Source: an uncultured Mucilaginibacter sp. (lineage in GTDB: Bacteria; Bacteroidota; Bacteroidia; Sphingobacteriales; Sphingobacteriaceae). From it: DNA of 64,000 bases. The notes under the pieces are model-generated. The model had not been told where the DNA came from, did not search any database, and worked only from the letters and a program-made list of their open reading frames with translations. The stretch is taken from assembly GCF_913773635.1 (NCBI RefSeq), contig NZ_CAJYGQ010000009.1:1-64000 (forward strand), given 5' to 3'. The translations under genes were made by a program, and so were the position numbers. Shown here piece after piece: positions 18,580 through 29,224 of the stretch; the stretch's first letter is position 1, and the number at the start of each line of letters is the position of its first letter.

Positions 18580-20541
18580 TTAAAACTTCAAAATAGCAAA
18601 CTCTGTACGGCGATTTAGCTGATGCTCAGCCTCGCTGCATTTTACGCCATTACTGCATTTATTAAGCAGGCGGGTTTCACCGTAGCCACGTGCAATAAGC
18701 CGGTCTTCATCAATATCTCCTACAGTGATGATATACTCAACCGCGGCATTTGCTCGTTTGCGCGATAAATTCATATTATAATCATCATCGGCACGGCTAT
18801 CAGTATGTGATGATAGCTGAATTACTATGGTGGGATTATCTTTCATAATCTTGATGAGCTTGTTCAGTTCAACCTCTGCATCGGGCCTGATGTCCCATTT
18901 ATCCAGGTCATAATAAATATTTTCCAGGCGGATAGGCTTCTGCAATTCAATTTTATCCAGATACAAGTTGCGCTTAAGCACCTCATTAGGGCCTATGCCC
19001 GCGGTGGAAAACGGCTTTTGACTATCGGTGAGGTAGCCGTTCTTCTCCCCTTTTAACTGGTAACCGGCATTGGCGTAAACTGTGAATGCGTATGCTCCGT
19101 TGCTACCTGTGCGCACCTTAATGGGTGATCCCTTTGCAGGTGTTAGGGTAATATAAGTATCAGCAAGAGGCCTGCGGGTGTTTTTGTCGTAAGCAACACC
19201 CTCGAGCCTGTAAGCAACAGGTATATTGTATGCAAAGCTATAAACATCGTCACTGCCCACACCACCTGTACGGTTTGATGAAAGATAGCCCGAAGCATTA
19301 TCATATATTACATATGCAAAATCATCTTGCGCCGAATTAACCGGATAGCCTAAATTAAGCTTGCTGCCAAAGCCACTGGCTGTATGTATAGCCTTGAAAA
19401 TATCAAGGCCGCCCATCCCCTTATCACCATCAGTTGAAAAATACATATTGCCTTGCACATCAATAAATGGCGTACGCTCATTGGCTGTAGTGTTGATACT
19501 TTTCACATTGATGGGCTGGCTCCAAACACCGGCATCTTTGGTACAGTAATAAATATCAGTTCCCCCAACGCCACCAGGCATGTTTGATACAAAATATAGT
19601 GTTCTGCCATCGGGCATTATAAACGGATCGCCAACTGAATATTCTTCTTCTTTATTATAAGTAAACGGCTCGGGCTTGCTCCATTTACCGTTTACGAGTT
19701 TGCTGGAATATACACCTAAATTAATAGTGGCTATTTTGGCCGTATCCTTAACCTTCTCTTTAGGAAGGCGGGTGAGAGTAAAATACATCTCGTTCCCATC
19801 GGCGGTGTAGCTGGCGGCTCCAATATGGTAATCGGTACCGGCAATAAATGTAAACGGCTTTACAGCATCAGTTGAGGCATTAGCGGCAGGCTGCTCGTAC
19901 AGGTTCAGGTATTTATTACCTGTCCACCCGTAAACATTTTTATCAAGACTTACATTGCTGTCAAACCAAATAAGTGGGCGTTTTTTACGCAATTCAGCCT
20001 GATCTTTTTTTTCAGTACGGTCTGAAGTAAAAACAATGTTAGAATTGTACTTAACAGCCCCCCAGTCTGATTCCTGTGAGTTTAATGTAGTAAGGTTGCG
20101 TATATCCACATCAACCGGCTTCTTCATCCACTTAATTGCCGAATCGCAGGACGACACCCAGTAATTCAACTGCTTTAAATCGGCATTAGGCGTAAGGGTG
20201 TAGTATTTGGTGTATTGTTCTTTTGCTTCGTTATACTTCAGGTTATTTTTTAACACTTCGGCGTAAGTAAACATATTCTGGGGCTTGCTATTTTCCAGAG
20301 TAACTACTGTAGCATACCACTTTTCGGCTTCCTTATAATCACGCATCATGCGGTACGAATTAGCTAAACGCTCGGCAGTATAAAGTGCAGGTTTCTTTTT
20401 ATAAGCCTGCAAGTAAAGTTCTGCCGCCTTACTATAGTTGTATAATGCGTACTGCTCATCAGCCAGTTTATGAACGTATTGCGCGCTGGCTGTATATGCA
20501 ACAGCCAATACGATAGAAATGGAAAATAATATCTTTTTCAT
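18580..20541 (-). CDS. OmpA-family protein with PD40-like and carboxypeptidase-regulatory domains (PorE-like)
   Basis: TPR N-terminus, PD40-like repeats (GGLDIFKAI), C-terminal OmpA IQLSSHTDSRADDDYNMNLSRKRANAAVEYI. Confidence 0.85.
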   Translation of the reverse strand: MKKILFSISIVLAVAYTASAQYVHKLADEQYALYNYSKAAELYLQAYKKKPALYTAERLANSYRMMRDYKEAEKWYATVVTLENSKPQNMFTYAEVLKNNLKYNEAKEQYTKYYTLTPNADLKQLNYWVSSCDSAIKWMKKPVDVDIRNLTTLNSQESDWGAVKYNSNIVFTSDRTEKKDQAELRKKRPLIWFDSNVSLDKNVYGWTGNKYLNLYEQPAANASTDAVKPFTFIAGTDYHIGAASYTADGNEMYFTLTRLPKEKVKDTAKIATINLGVYSSKLVNGKWSKPEPFTYNKEEEYSVGDPFIMPDGRTLYFVSNMPGGVGGTDIYYCTKDAGVWSQPINVKSINTTANERTPFIDVQGNMYFSTDGDKGMGGLDIFKAIHTASGFGSKLNLGYPVNSAQDDFAYVIYDNASGYLSSNRTGGVGSDDVYSFAYNIPVAYRLEGVAYDKNTRRPLADTYITLTPAKGSPIKVRTGSNGAYAFTVYANAGYQLKGEKNGYLTDSQKPFSTAGIGPNEVLKRNLYLDKIELQKPIRLENIYYDLDKWDIRPDAEVELNKLIKIMKDNPTIVIQLSSHTDSRADDDYNMNLSRKRANAAVEYIITVGDIDEDRLIARGYGETRLLNKCSNGVKCSEAEHQLNRRTEFAILKF

Positions 20542-20562
20542 GCCGGTTCTGGTAGATGGTAA

Positions 20563-21525
20563 TTAAAAGAACCTAGGGGTTAACATCCTTGCTTTCTGTG
20601 TTTTGATGTAGAAACCAATTGAAATTTCGTGTGTGCCACTGCTGTAGCCTTTAAGCGGACCAATGGATACATCATATGCATAACCAATGCGCAGATTTTC
20701 AAGTGCAAAAACCTCAACGGCCCCAACAAATGAGTTAAGATAACTTAAATCATTTTGCAGGTGATTTTTATTATATAGTTTGACAGCAGTACGGTACGAA
20801 CCACCTATCCAAAAACGCTCGCCAAAGGCAACAAATGCATTCAAATCTAAACTTGTAGGGCCGGCGGCATCATCCTTCAACAAGATGCTTGGCTTAAGCA
20901 ACACATCTTCAGATACAGGTAACAATGCGCCGCCCGTTAAATAATAATGTGGTTTGGGCTGTGCTATGTAACCCCGGTTGCGTACGTTGATGTACTGCGA
21001 TATTAAGTTATCTGCTGAAACACCGGCGTAGTATTTATTATCCGAGTAAAATATACCTATACGTCCGTCGGGCACTATGGTGCTTTGCATACCAACGGGC
21101 ATGTAAGGTTCTGGGTCATTGGGGCTAAGCAAACTGCCATCAATACCCAATTGCTGCACACCTAAACCCAGGCCAAAAGCCAACCTCGAGCTGCCATCAT
21201 TGTTCATGCGTAACCTGTATGCATAATTGGCATACGCAGAAAGGTTGCTTTGTGCGCCCAGTTTATCATGTGATACCTGCAGCGCCAGGCCCACGTTACC
21301 GTTATTGGCAATAGCATCAACAGCCAGTGACATACTTTTGGGCGAACCCTCAATACCTGTCCACTGCGAACGGAAGTAGCTGTGCACGTTTAAATTTTCT
21401 TTATAACCCGCATAGGCCGGATTAATGTATATGCCGTTAAACATATACTGGCTTTGCTGGGCATCCTGCTGGGCGTATAGGTGCCCGGCAGTAAGTAATA
21501 ATATCAGTGTTAGAATTTTTTTCAT
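20563..21525 (-). CDS. PorP/SprF family type IX secretion system membrane protein
   Basis: QDAQQSQYMFNGIYINPAYAGYKENLNVHSYFRSQWTGIEGSPKS is the PorP/SprF signature. Confidence 0.93.
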   Translation of the reverse strand: MKKILTLILLLTAGHLYAQQDAQQSQYMFNGIYINPAYAGYKENLNVHSYFRSQWTGIEGSPKSMSLAVDAIANNGNVGLALQVSHDKLGAQSNLSAYANYAYRLRMNNDGSSRLAFGLGLGVQQLGIDGSLLSPNDPEPYMPVGMQSTIVPDGRIGIFYSDNKYYAGVSADNLISQYINVRNRGYIAQPKPHYYLTGGALLPVSEDVLLKPSILLKDDAAGPTSLDLNAFVAFGERFWIGGSYRTAVKLYNKNHLQNDLSYLNSFVGAVEVFALENLRIGYAYDVSIGPLKGYSSGTHEISIGFYIKTQKARMLTPRFF

Positions 21526-21553
21526 ATCAGCCTGTTTATTGCATCCGCAATGC

Positions 21554-24500
21554 TTAATTGTTTTTTAGCGTACGCATTAAAGTGATATAACCTTTTAGTA
21601 CCTGCCAATCGGTAGTTTTAACTTTAAGTATGTAGTAATACGTTCCCTCGTTGAGCCCCTCTCCTGTCCAGGTATTTTTATAGCCGCTTTGGTGAAAAAC
21701 CTCGTTACCCCAGCGGTTTACAATAATCAATTCGTTTTGTGAAAACTTCTCCAATCCGCGTATTTCAAATACGTCGTTTATACCATCGCCATTTGGCGTA
21801 AACAAATTTGGTATTTTAAGTAATGATGTTGCGCTTATGTTGATGGTAACTGTTGCCACATTGGTGTAGTAGCCATTTAAATCGCGCACGCGGTAAGTGA
21901 ATACATCGGTACCGGCGTAGCCCGTGTTAGGTGTATAAGTAACGGTTCCGTTTCCACCAATTACTACCCTGCCGTTGGCAGGCTGCGATACGATTTCAAT
22001 TGACTGCTGGTTAAAGGTGCTGTTTCCGCTATTATCATTACCTAAAACATTTACGGTAACCGGTGTATTAACGCCTGTAAAGTCGGCATCGTTAGTAGCC
22101 ACCGGCGATTTAGGGAACGACGTTTCAACAGAGGCAGGTGATGTAAGCGGGTTACCGCCGGCATCAACCGCGTTTACAATTGCATTATTACGTACTACTC
22201 CTGCATCTTTATCAGCTTGTGTAAGCGTATAATTAAGTGAGTAATTAACTACTCCTCCAGGCTGTAGTCCGCCAACAGGAAGTGTTATGGTTGAGTTGTT
22301 TAATCCAAGTTTTATATCAGTTAGGTTTACGCTATTGATAACCGAACTGCCTGTATTCCTGATTTCAAATGTATAAGTGATGAAATAGGAATTGAACACA
22401 CCGGTTTTTGTTAAGCTGATTGCTCCTGTTGGCGGAGCTGCAGTTATTGCAACAACTGTTGGATCTTCAGCAGGACCGGTTGCCGGGTTATCTGAACGTT
22501 TACTTACGGCTATTCCGTTAGCATCGGTTCCGCTGGCTGTGGCCTGGTTGCTGTAAAAGCGGGCTGCAACGTCGGCCTGAACTACCGTGTGCCTTGCTGT
22601 TACCGTTGCCGAGGCATTTGGTGCCAGGGTGGCAATAGTTGCAGGTGAAATTGAACCAGCATCGGCACCGGCATCTGTTACTGTTACGTTGCTAAGCGTT
22701 GTGCTACCGGTGTTGGTAACTACGAGCGTATAATTAATTACGTCTCCAACTTTACTATAACCATTAGTTGCCACCTTGGTAAGATTTATTGACGACGCAT
22801 ATATAGTTACGTCAACGGTTATAGGGTCTGACACAACCCCATCAGGCGTGGTAAGTGTATAGGTAAAAGTATCATTACCTACATACCCCGCAATTGGTGA
22901 ATAAGTTACCCGTCCGTTTGCATCCACTGTTGTAATACCACGTGCTCCGTTTGTAGGCGTTACTGTTGTTCCGTTTGCACTTGGTCCGTCATTATTTTTA
23001 ACAGTGATGTTGACAGGCGTATTTAACGGCGTAGTAGCTGCATCATTTACCCCAACCGGCTTTATGTTTATAGTAACCGTTATAGGGTCAGATACAATAC
23101 CGTCAGGCGTTGTTAACGTGTAAGTATAAGTGTCTTTACCTATGTAATTATTTACCGGGGTGTAAACTACCCTGCCCGTAGCATCAACTGCCGTTGTACC
23201 ATGCAAACCATTGGTAGGCGTTACCGTGGTGCCAATACCACTTGAGCCATCATTGCTTTTTACTATGGTGGTAACGGGCGTATTTATCGGGGTAACGTCG
23301 GCATCGTTTACGCCGACCGGCTTAATGTTAATAGTAACTGTAATAGGGTCTGATACAATACCGTCCGGAGTTGTTAAGGTGTAAGTATAAGTATCAATAC
23401 CGGCGTAGCCTGTGTTAGGTGTGTAAATTACCTGCCCGTTTGCATTAACCGTAGTAGTGCCATGCGCCCCATTAGTTGCGGCTACCGTTGTACCGGTAGC
23501 ACTCGGCCCGTCATTTGCTTTTACTGTTGTGGTAACAGGCGTATTTATAGGCGCAACATCGGTATCAGCGGCGCCAATTGGTTTTATACTGATGCTGATA
23601 AGGGCGCTAACACTTTCGGTTCCATAATTGTCACGCACGGTATAAGCTACAGGTGTTGCTTTACCTGTGAAGGTTGCCAATGGCGTAAAAGTTACTCTGC
23701 CGTTTGTAGCGTTTACGGTATATGTACCTTGATTTGGTATGGTTACACTGGCTTTCTTTAAGTTATCGGCCGGATCAATAAGTTGTACCGTAGCAAGGTT
23801 TATGGTACCATCGGCATCCGTATCGTTACTGGTTATATTGAGGGTAATGGGCTGACCAATACCTGTTGTGCCAGCATCTGCAACTGTAACGGGAGCCTGG
23901 TTTATTCCAAAGTTTACGTTGGTTACATCTAAACTGGTGCCCGGTGTTGATACTGCAATTTGCAGGTTGGGCGTACCCGGCTTTATACCCGAATTGCCGG
24001 CATTATTATTACCGTAAAATGCGCCCGAAGCTTCAAAGCCCGCAGGAAGATTAGCAGCCACAGCTGCCAGATTTCCACCCACAGCAACGTCATTGGTTGA
24101 TATAGCTACGGTATAATTTCCGTTATTGTTATTTGCGAGTGCATAGGTTCCGTTTGCAGCAACTGTTGCCTTGTTTACAATCACACCCGCAGCATCAACC
24201 AGGTAAGCAAATAGCTGCTTACCTCCTACGCTCTGTAAGCCATTGCCTGTTATTGCATTATCGGCTGCACCGTTTCCATCATTTACAACCGATCCTGATA
24301 TTGTTACCCCTACAATGTCTTTTAAGCGATAATCTTCGGCCTCGCCATCGGCTGCAAACGATATGCTGCGGTCATCGGCCGGAGTACTGGCATCATCTAA
24401 CAAATTAGTAGTGGTGATGCGCAAACGGGCATAAAGTGGCCCCACTTTAACCTTACCGGCAAACATGGCGTTTGGAAAAGTTAAGGTAAAAGGCTGATTT

Positions 24501-25699
24501 ATGGTATTTGCCGGAACGGTAACCCGTATCAACTCGTCTATTCCAAAAATTCCATCACCGTTAAAGTCAATCCAACCGTACAAAATTGCAGGTACTGCTT
24601 TTTCATTAGTGGCCGTCAAATTTAAAACCACATCACCCTGCTGGTTAACCTTTACAGTTGGCAGGCTGGCAGGGCTCAGTGTACTTTCATCCGGGTTGTC
24701 AATTAAATCGTCACTATCGGCATTAACACCACCTTTAGGTTGTCCATCAGGGTCGAGGTTATTAGCGCCAATGTACACATGCGCTTTAGGTGTTAAAGGC
24801 GATGTGTTATAATTGACAACTTCATAGGTACCATCGCCCGGGTAATAAGTGGTTTGCTCAAAGTCATCAATATAGTGCCCGGTTACACCATAGGATAACG
24901 GCACGTCACCCAAATCAAACGGTAGTACGAAACCAATGGCCATAGCCGTAATGCCCGACCCTTTCATTGACACATTGTTGAGGCTACTTGCACCACGGGC
25001 AAACATAACCGCCTGGACTCCAAAGTTGCCGGGTGGCAAATCGGCATAAAGCTTGAAAGATTTTCCACCGTTGCTCAAATCCATTTTGTAATGAATATCG
25101 GCCACGTTGCCTTGCGTGCGCTTATTTAACAATTGCCAGGCAACAGTATTAGGCGTATTACCCGATATGTACTCACCTCCCGAATCAATTGACTCTGCAT
25201 CGGCAATGATCATACCCGGGTACGAAATATTTGTCCATACGTTATTGATGAGTATGGCAACCTTTATATCAATATCAAAAGTAACTGTTCCGCCATTAGT
25301 AGTAGCTATACCTGAATTTGGCACACCGCGCGAATCGGGCTTAGGTAGATTGTTGCCTGAATAAATCAAATCTAACCCATCGCCAAAGTAGCTGCCCGGT
25401 GTATATGAGGTCATGCCTGCCCCTGCCGAAAATGTTTGATTGTTGATTACTGCAGTGATACGCACCGTTGGCGAAAACTGCCAAACGTAAGTACCACTTA
25501 TAATGTTTGAAGAGCTATAGCCAACCGGCGTTTCGATCAATGTTGAACCGGGCGCGCTACGATCCCAGGTAAGCCAGTAAACAGAATTGGCCAGCTTTAC
25601 CCCGGCACTGCCTCCAATGGCATATTGGGCTGATGCACTAAAGGCACCGCATATAAAAATAAATAACAGGGCAACCCTGAGTAAGTATTTATTGAGCAT
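21554..25699 (-). CDS. Giant T9SS-secreted adhesin-like protein with GEVED-like region, Ig/cadherin-like repeats and C-terminal CHU_C (type B sorting) domain
   Basis: 1381 aa; signal peptide; C-terminus IPNLFTPNGDGINDVFEIRGLEKFSQNELIIVNRWGNEVF...YYYILKV. Confidence 0.9.
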   Translation of the reverse strand: MLNKYLLRVALLFIFICGAFSASAQYAIGGSAGVKLANSVYWLTWDRSAPGSTLIETPVGYSSSNIISGTYVWQFSPTVRITAVINNQTFSAGAGMTSYTPGSYFGDGLDLIYSGNNLPKPDSRGVPNSGIATTNGGTVTFDIDIKVAILINNVWTNISYPGMIIADAESIDSGGEYISGNTPNTVAWQLLNKRTQGNVADIHYKMDLSNGGKSFKLYADLPPGNFGVQAVMFARGASSLNNVSMKGSGITAMAIGFVLPFDLGDVPLSYGVTGHYIDDFEQTTYYPGDGTYEVVNYNTSPLTPKAHVYIGANNLDPDGQPKGGVNADSDDLIDNPDESTLSPASLPTVKVNQQGDVVLNLTATNEKAVPAILYGWIDFNGDGIFGIDELIRVTVPANTINQPFTLTFPNAMFAGKVKVGPLYARLRITTTNLLDDASTPADDRSISFAADGEAEDYRLKDIVGVTISGSVVNDGNGAADNAITGNGLQSVGGKQLFAYLVDAAGVIVNKATVAANGTYALANNNNGNYTVAISTNDVAVGGNLAAVAANLPAGFEASGAFYGNNNAGNSGIKPGTPNLQIAVSTPGTSLDVTNVNFGINQAPVTVADAGTTGIGQPITLNITSNDTDADGTINLATVQLIDPADNLKKASVTIPNQGTYTVNATNGRVTFTPLATFTGKATPVAYTVRDNYGTESVSALISISIKPIGAADTDVAPINTPVTTTVKANDGPSATGTTVAATNGAHGTTTVNANGQVIYTPNTGYAGIDTYTYTLTTPDGIVSDPITVTINIKPVGVNDADVTPINTPVTTIVKSNDGSSGIGTTVTPTNGLHGTTAVDATGRVVYTPVNNYIGKDTYTYTLTTPDGIVSDPITVTINIKPVGVNDAATTPLNTPVNITVKNNDGPSANGTTVTPTNGARGITTVDANGRVTYSPIAGYVGNDTFTYTLTTPDGVVSDPITVDVTIYASSINLTKVATNGYSKVGDVINYTLVVTNTGSTTLSNVTVTDAGADAGSISPATIATLAPNASATVTARHTVVQADVAARFYSNQATASGTDANGIAVSKRSDNPATGPAEDPTVVAITAAPPTGAISLTKTGVFNSYFITYTFEIRNTGSSVINSVNLTDIKLGLNNSTITLPVGGLQPGGVVNYSLNYTLTQADKDAGVVRNNAIVNAVDAGGNPLTSPASVETSFPKSPVATNDADFTGVNTPVTVNVLGNDNSGNSTFNQQSIEIVSQPANGRVVIGGNGTVTYTPNTGYAGTDVFTYRVRDLNGYYTNVATVTINISATSLLKIPNLFTPNGDGINDVFEIRGLEKFSQNELIIVNRWGNEVFHQSGYKNTWTGEGLNEGTYYYILKVKTTDWQVLKGYITLMRTLKNN
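22799..23581 (-). repeat. Three tandem ~87-aa (261-bp) Ig/cadherin-like repeats in the adhesin gene
   Basis: PVGVNDADVTPINTPVTT...TYTYTLTTPDGIVSDPITVTINIK repeated three times with long identical blocks. Confidence 0.88.
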
Positions 25700-26087
25700 T
25701 AGGTATAATGTTTAGGCGTAACAAAAGTCTGTTTCAGCTATAAGAAGCAATAACCGGCTATTATCTTTTGCTAAAATTTATACTATGCGCTCTTTTAAAT
25801 AAGTCTCGTAAAGTTATTATCATATTAGTTATTATAATTTATTTCAGAATTAAAGACAGCCAATTTCTGCCTTTTACGTATAATCACCTTAAAGGTTACC
25901 GAAGATATAAGTTATTAAAAGGAATTTTAATATTTATTTTTTCACAATTAGCAGCAACATTAATTGATAGTTAACAGGCCAAAAATCATCAGTTTATTTT
26001 GAAACAAAAGTCTACTTAATTAATAGGGTTGACTATTTTAGCAATCTTAATCACAATACCGGCTGTATTTACAGTCTGCAATATTTT

Positions 26088-27170
26088 ATGAGCTCATTAT
26101 ACCAGCGTATAGTTATTAAAGTAGGATCGAATGTGTTAACGAAGGCAAACGGCCTGCCCGACGCGCACCGCATTGCTAACCTGGTTGATCAGATTGCTGC
26201 GATACAGGCATCAGGCAAGGAAGTTATACTTGTATCATCGGGGGCGGTAGCATCGGGCCGGAGTTTAATTTCACTACCCGAAAAGGTTGATGCCATAGCA
26301 ACGCGCCAGCTACTGGCATCGGTTGGGCAGGTTAAACTTATTAATACTTATGCACAGCTGCTTGAAAAATATAATATGGTATGCTCGCAGGTTTTGGTAA
26401 CGCGTGAAGATTTCAGAGACAAAACGCACTACCAGAACATGAAAAATTGCCTTGATATTTTATTAAAGCATAAGGTTTTGCCCATTGTTAATGAAAACGA
26501 TGTAGTATCCGTAACCGAACTAATGTTTACTGATAATGATGAACTGGCCGGACTTATTGCATCGATGCTAAATGCACAGGCTTTAATTATACTGAGCAAT
26601 GTTGACGGCATTTACGATGGTGACCCCAAATTGTCCGGTTCAAAACTCATTGAAGAGATAACCCACGACGGGTTGGACTTTTCTTCATTCATCAGCAGTA
26701 CTGTAAAGTCGCAGTTTGGGCGGGGTGGTATGATCACAAAATCCAATATGGCCCAAAAGGTGTCCCGCTTAGGTATAAATGTGCATATAGCCAACGGAAC
26801 TAAAGATGGAATTTTAAACCTTATATTAAGTGGAAATGCAAAGCATACACGCTTTATTCCAAAAAAATCAGCATCAAGCAAGAAGAAATGGATAGCTCAC
26901 TCGGGCAATTTTGCCACGGGTATGGTTACCATTAATGATGGCGCTAAACAAGCGCTAACATCTGCCCGCGCCACTAGTTTGCTGCCCGTAGGTTTAATTA
27001 CCATAAACACTGAATTTAAAAAGGGGGATATTATACGCATTGTTGATGAACAACAAAACCTGATTGGTCAGGGCATAGCAGAATACGGAGCTGATAAGGC
27101 CCGGGAGCGACTTGGCAAAAAGAACGAAAAAGCCCTCGTACATTATGATTACCTCTATTTACAAGCTTAA
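26088..27170 (+). CDS. proB: Glutamate 5-kinase
   Basis: IVIKVGSNVLT, VSSGAVASGR, NVDGIYDGDP; C-terminal PUA-like domain. Confidence 0.96.
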   Translation: MSSLYQRIVIKVGSNVLTKANGLPDAHRIANLVDQIAAIQASGKEVILVSSGAVASGRSLISLPEKVDAIATRQLLASVGQVKLINTYAQLLEKYNMVCSQVLVTREDFRDKTHYQNMKNCLDILLKHKVLPIVNENDVVSVTELMFTDNDELAGLIASMLNAQALIILSNVDGIYDGDPKLSGSKLIEEITHDGLDFSSFISSTVKSQFGRGGMITKSNMAQKVSRLGINVHIANGTKDGILNLILSGNAKHTRFIPKKSASSKKKWIAHSGNFATGMVTINDGAKQALTSARATSLLPVGLITINTEFKKGDIIRIVDEQQNLIGQGIAEYGADKARERLGKKNEKALVHYDYLYLQA

Positions 27171-27173
27171 GTT

Positions 27174-28421
27174 ATGAGCTACAAAGCATATTTTGAAAAT
27201 GCCGTTGCGGCTGGTTATAACATTGCAGGTTTAAATGCCGACACTATAAATAAGGTATTATATTATCTGGCCGATATTGCCGTTGAACAGTCTGAAGCTT
27301 TACTGGCCGAAAACCAAAAAGATTTGGACCGCATGGATTCAACCGATCCGAAGTACGACCGCCTTATGCTCACTCACGAGCGTATTGAGGGTATTGCTGC
27401 TGATATAAGGAATGTTGCACAGCTGGATAGCCCGCTGGGCGAGGTACTTTCACAAACTGAACGACCCAATGGTTTACATATAAGCAAGGTACGCGTTCCG
27501 CTGGGTGTGGTTGGTGTAATTTATGAAGCCCGTCCCAACGTTACTTTTGATGTATTTGCGCTATGCTTTAAAACTGGTAACGTTAGCTTACTGAAGGGCG
27601 GCAGCGATGCTGATTTTTCGAATCAAGCCATAATCAGCCTTATCCATCAAGCGTTGCAAAAATTTTACGTTGATGTAAATGCTGCCATATTGTTACCTGC
27701 CGAAAGAAGTGCTACAGAAGCACTTTTCAACGCTGTTGGTTATGTTGATGTACTTATTCCGCGCGGTAGTCAGGCTCTTATTAACGCCGTACGTGAAAAC
27801 AGCAAAGTGCCTGTTATTGAAACAGGAGCCGGAATTGTACATACTTACTTTGATGAATTTGGCGATGTGGAGATTGCAGCTCCTGTTATATACAATGCCA
27901 AAACCAGGCGCGTAAGCGTGTGCAACGCGTTGGATTGTCTTATTATTCATGCAAGCCGTTTAACGCAGCTTCCTTACCTGCTAAGCAAGTGTGGTGATGC
28001 AGGGGTTGAGCTATTTGCTGATGATGCAGCACTTGAACAATTAAAGCACTACTATCCACAACACCTGTTAAAAGCGGCAAATGAAACACACTTTGGTACC
28101 GAATTTTTAGCCATGAAGATGGCGGTAAAAACAGTGAATAGCCTACAGGAAGCACTAGACCACATTGCAAATCACAGCTCAAAACATAGTGAAGCCATTA
28201 TATCGGAAGATGCCGACATCATAGAACGCTTTTTGAATAAGGTTGATGCAGCTGCGGTTTATGTAAACGCCTCAACGGCATTTACTGACGGGGCACAATT
28301 TGGCCTGGGCGCCGAAATTGGCATAAGCACACAAAAGTTGCACGCACGTGGGCCAATGGGTTTAGCCGAATTAACAAGCTACAAGTGGATTGTAAAAGGA
28401 CACGGCCAAACAAGATCTTAG
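27174..28421 (+). CDS. proA: Gamma-glutamyl phosphate reductase
   Basis: [57 protein letters not shown]. Confidence 0.97.
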   Translation: MSYKAYFENAVAAGYNIAGLNADTINKVLYYLADIAVEQSEALLAENQKDLDRMDSTDPKYDRLMLTHERIEGIAADIRNVAQLDSPLGEVLSQTERPNGLHISKVRVPLGVVGVIYEARPNVTFDVFALCFKTGNVSLLKGGSDADFSNQAIISLIHQALQKFYVDVNAAILLPAERSATEALFNAVGYVDVLIPRGSQALINAVRENSKVPVIETGAGIVHTYFDEFGDVEIAAPVIYNAKTRRVSVCNALDCLIIHASRLTQLPYLLSKCGDAGVELFADDAALEQLKHYYPQHLLKAANETHFGTEFLAMKMAVKTVNSLQEALDHIANHSSKHSEAIISEDADIIERFLNKVDAAAVYVNASTAFTDGAQFGLGAEIGISTQKLHARGPMGLAELTSYKWIVKGHGQTRS

Positions 28422-28663
28422 TGTTTCAGATGTAATAGGCAGTTCAATTACACAAACAAACGTTAGGTCAGCGGGTTGTATATATAAATTTGTTTCGTGA
28501 TTAACGGTGAAACAAACCTTGAAGCATTTACTAGCTTAACATCAACCACTCTTTTCCGTTCAAACTAAACTTTTTGCTGTTTCAGAAGCCTTAAAAAGGT
28601 TTTACGAGTAAAGTACTGCAAATTAATGCTTCAAAATTTCAATTTAAAAAGAACGTATAAAAG

Positions 28664-29170
28664 ATGATAGACGCACAGCAAACAGCCATTACACAAGACC
28701 CTTCGGGAAAAAAGCTAATAGTTACCCGGGAGTTTAATGCAAGCTTACAACAGGTATGGGATGCCTGGACCAAAACAGATTTGCTTGACAAATGGTGGGC
28801 ACCCAAACCGTGGAAAGCCGAAACTAAGCAATTAAACTTTATTGATGGTGGTTCCTGGCTTTACGCCATGCGCGGACCCAAAGGTGAATGCAGTTGGTGT
28901 AAGGTTGATTTTAAATCAATTGAAGAACCTAACCGGTTTACCGCAACAGCTTACTTTTGTGATGAAGCCGGTAATGTAGATTCCAGCTTTCCGCCTATGC
29001 ATTGGGACAACAACTTTTCGGCAAACGGTGAAAGCATGAGTCTATTAACAGAGATTACCTTTGAAAATGAAGCCGCGCTCAATAAAATTGTTGGCATGGG
29101 TTTTAAAGAAGGTTTTACCATGGGCCTGAATAACCTTGATGATTTACTGGCTGGTATGCAAAACGCATAA
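28664..29170 (+). CDS. SRPBCC / AHSA1-like domain protein
   Basis: VTREFNASLQQVWDAWTKTDLLDKWWAPKPWKAET motif. Confidence 0.88.
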   Translation: MIDAQQTAITQDPSGKKLIVTREFNASLQQVWDAWTKTDLLDKWWAPKPWKAETKQLNFIDGGSWLYAMRGPKGECSWCKVDFKSIEEPNRFTATAYFCDEAGNVDSSFPPMHWDNNFSANGESMSLLTEITFENEAALNKIVGMGFKEGFTMGLNNLDDLLAGMQNA

Positions 29171-29172
29171 TA

Positions 29173-29211
29173 AACAACAAAGCCCAATCTAATTGATTGG
29201 GCTTTGTTGTT
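29173..29211. terminator. Bidirectional terminator hairpin between convergent genes
   Basis: AACAACAAAGCCCAATC-TAAT-TGATTGGGCTTTGTTGTT. Confidence 0.75.
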
Positions 29212-29224
29212 TTACATCACCTGC

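Noticed and set aside
22799-23581. Considered as CRISPR or mobile repeat array
   Set aside because: The 261-bp period stays in frame with the adhesin and encodes Ig/cadherin-like domains; no spacers or cas genes.
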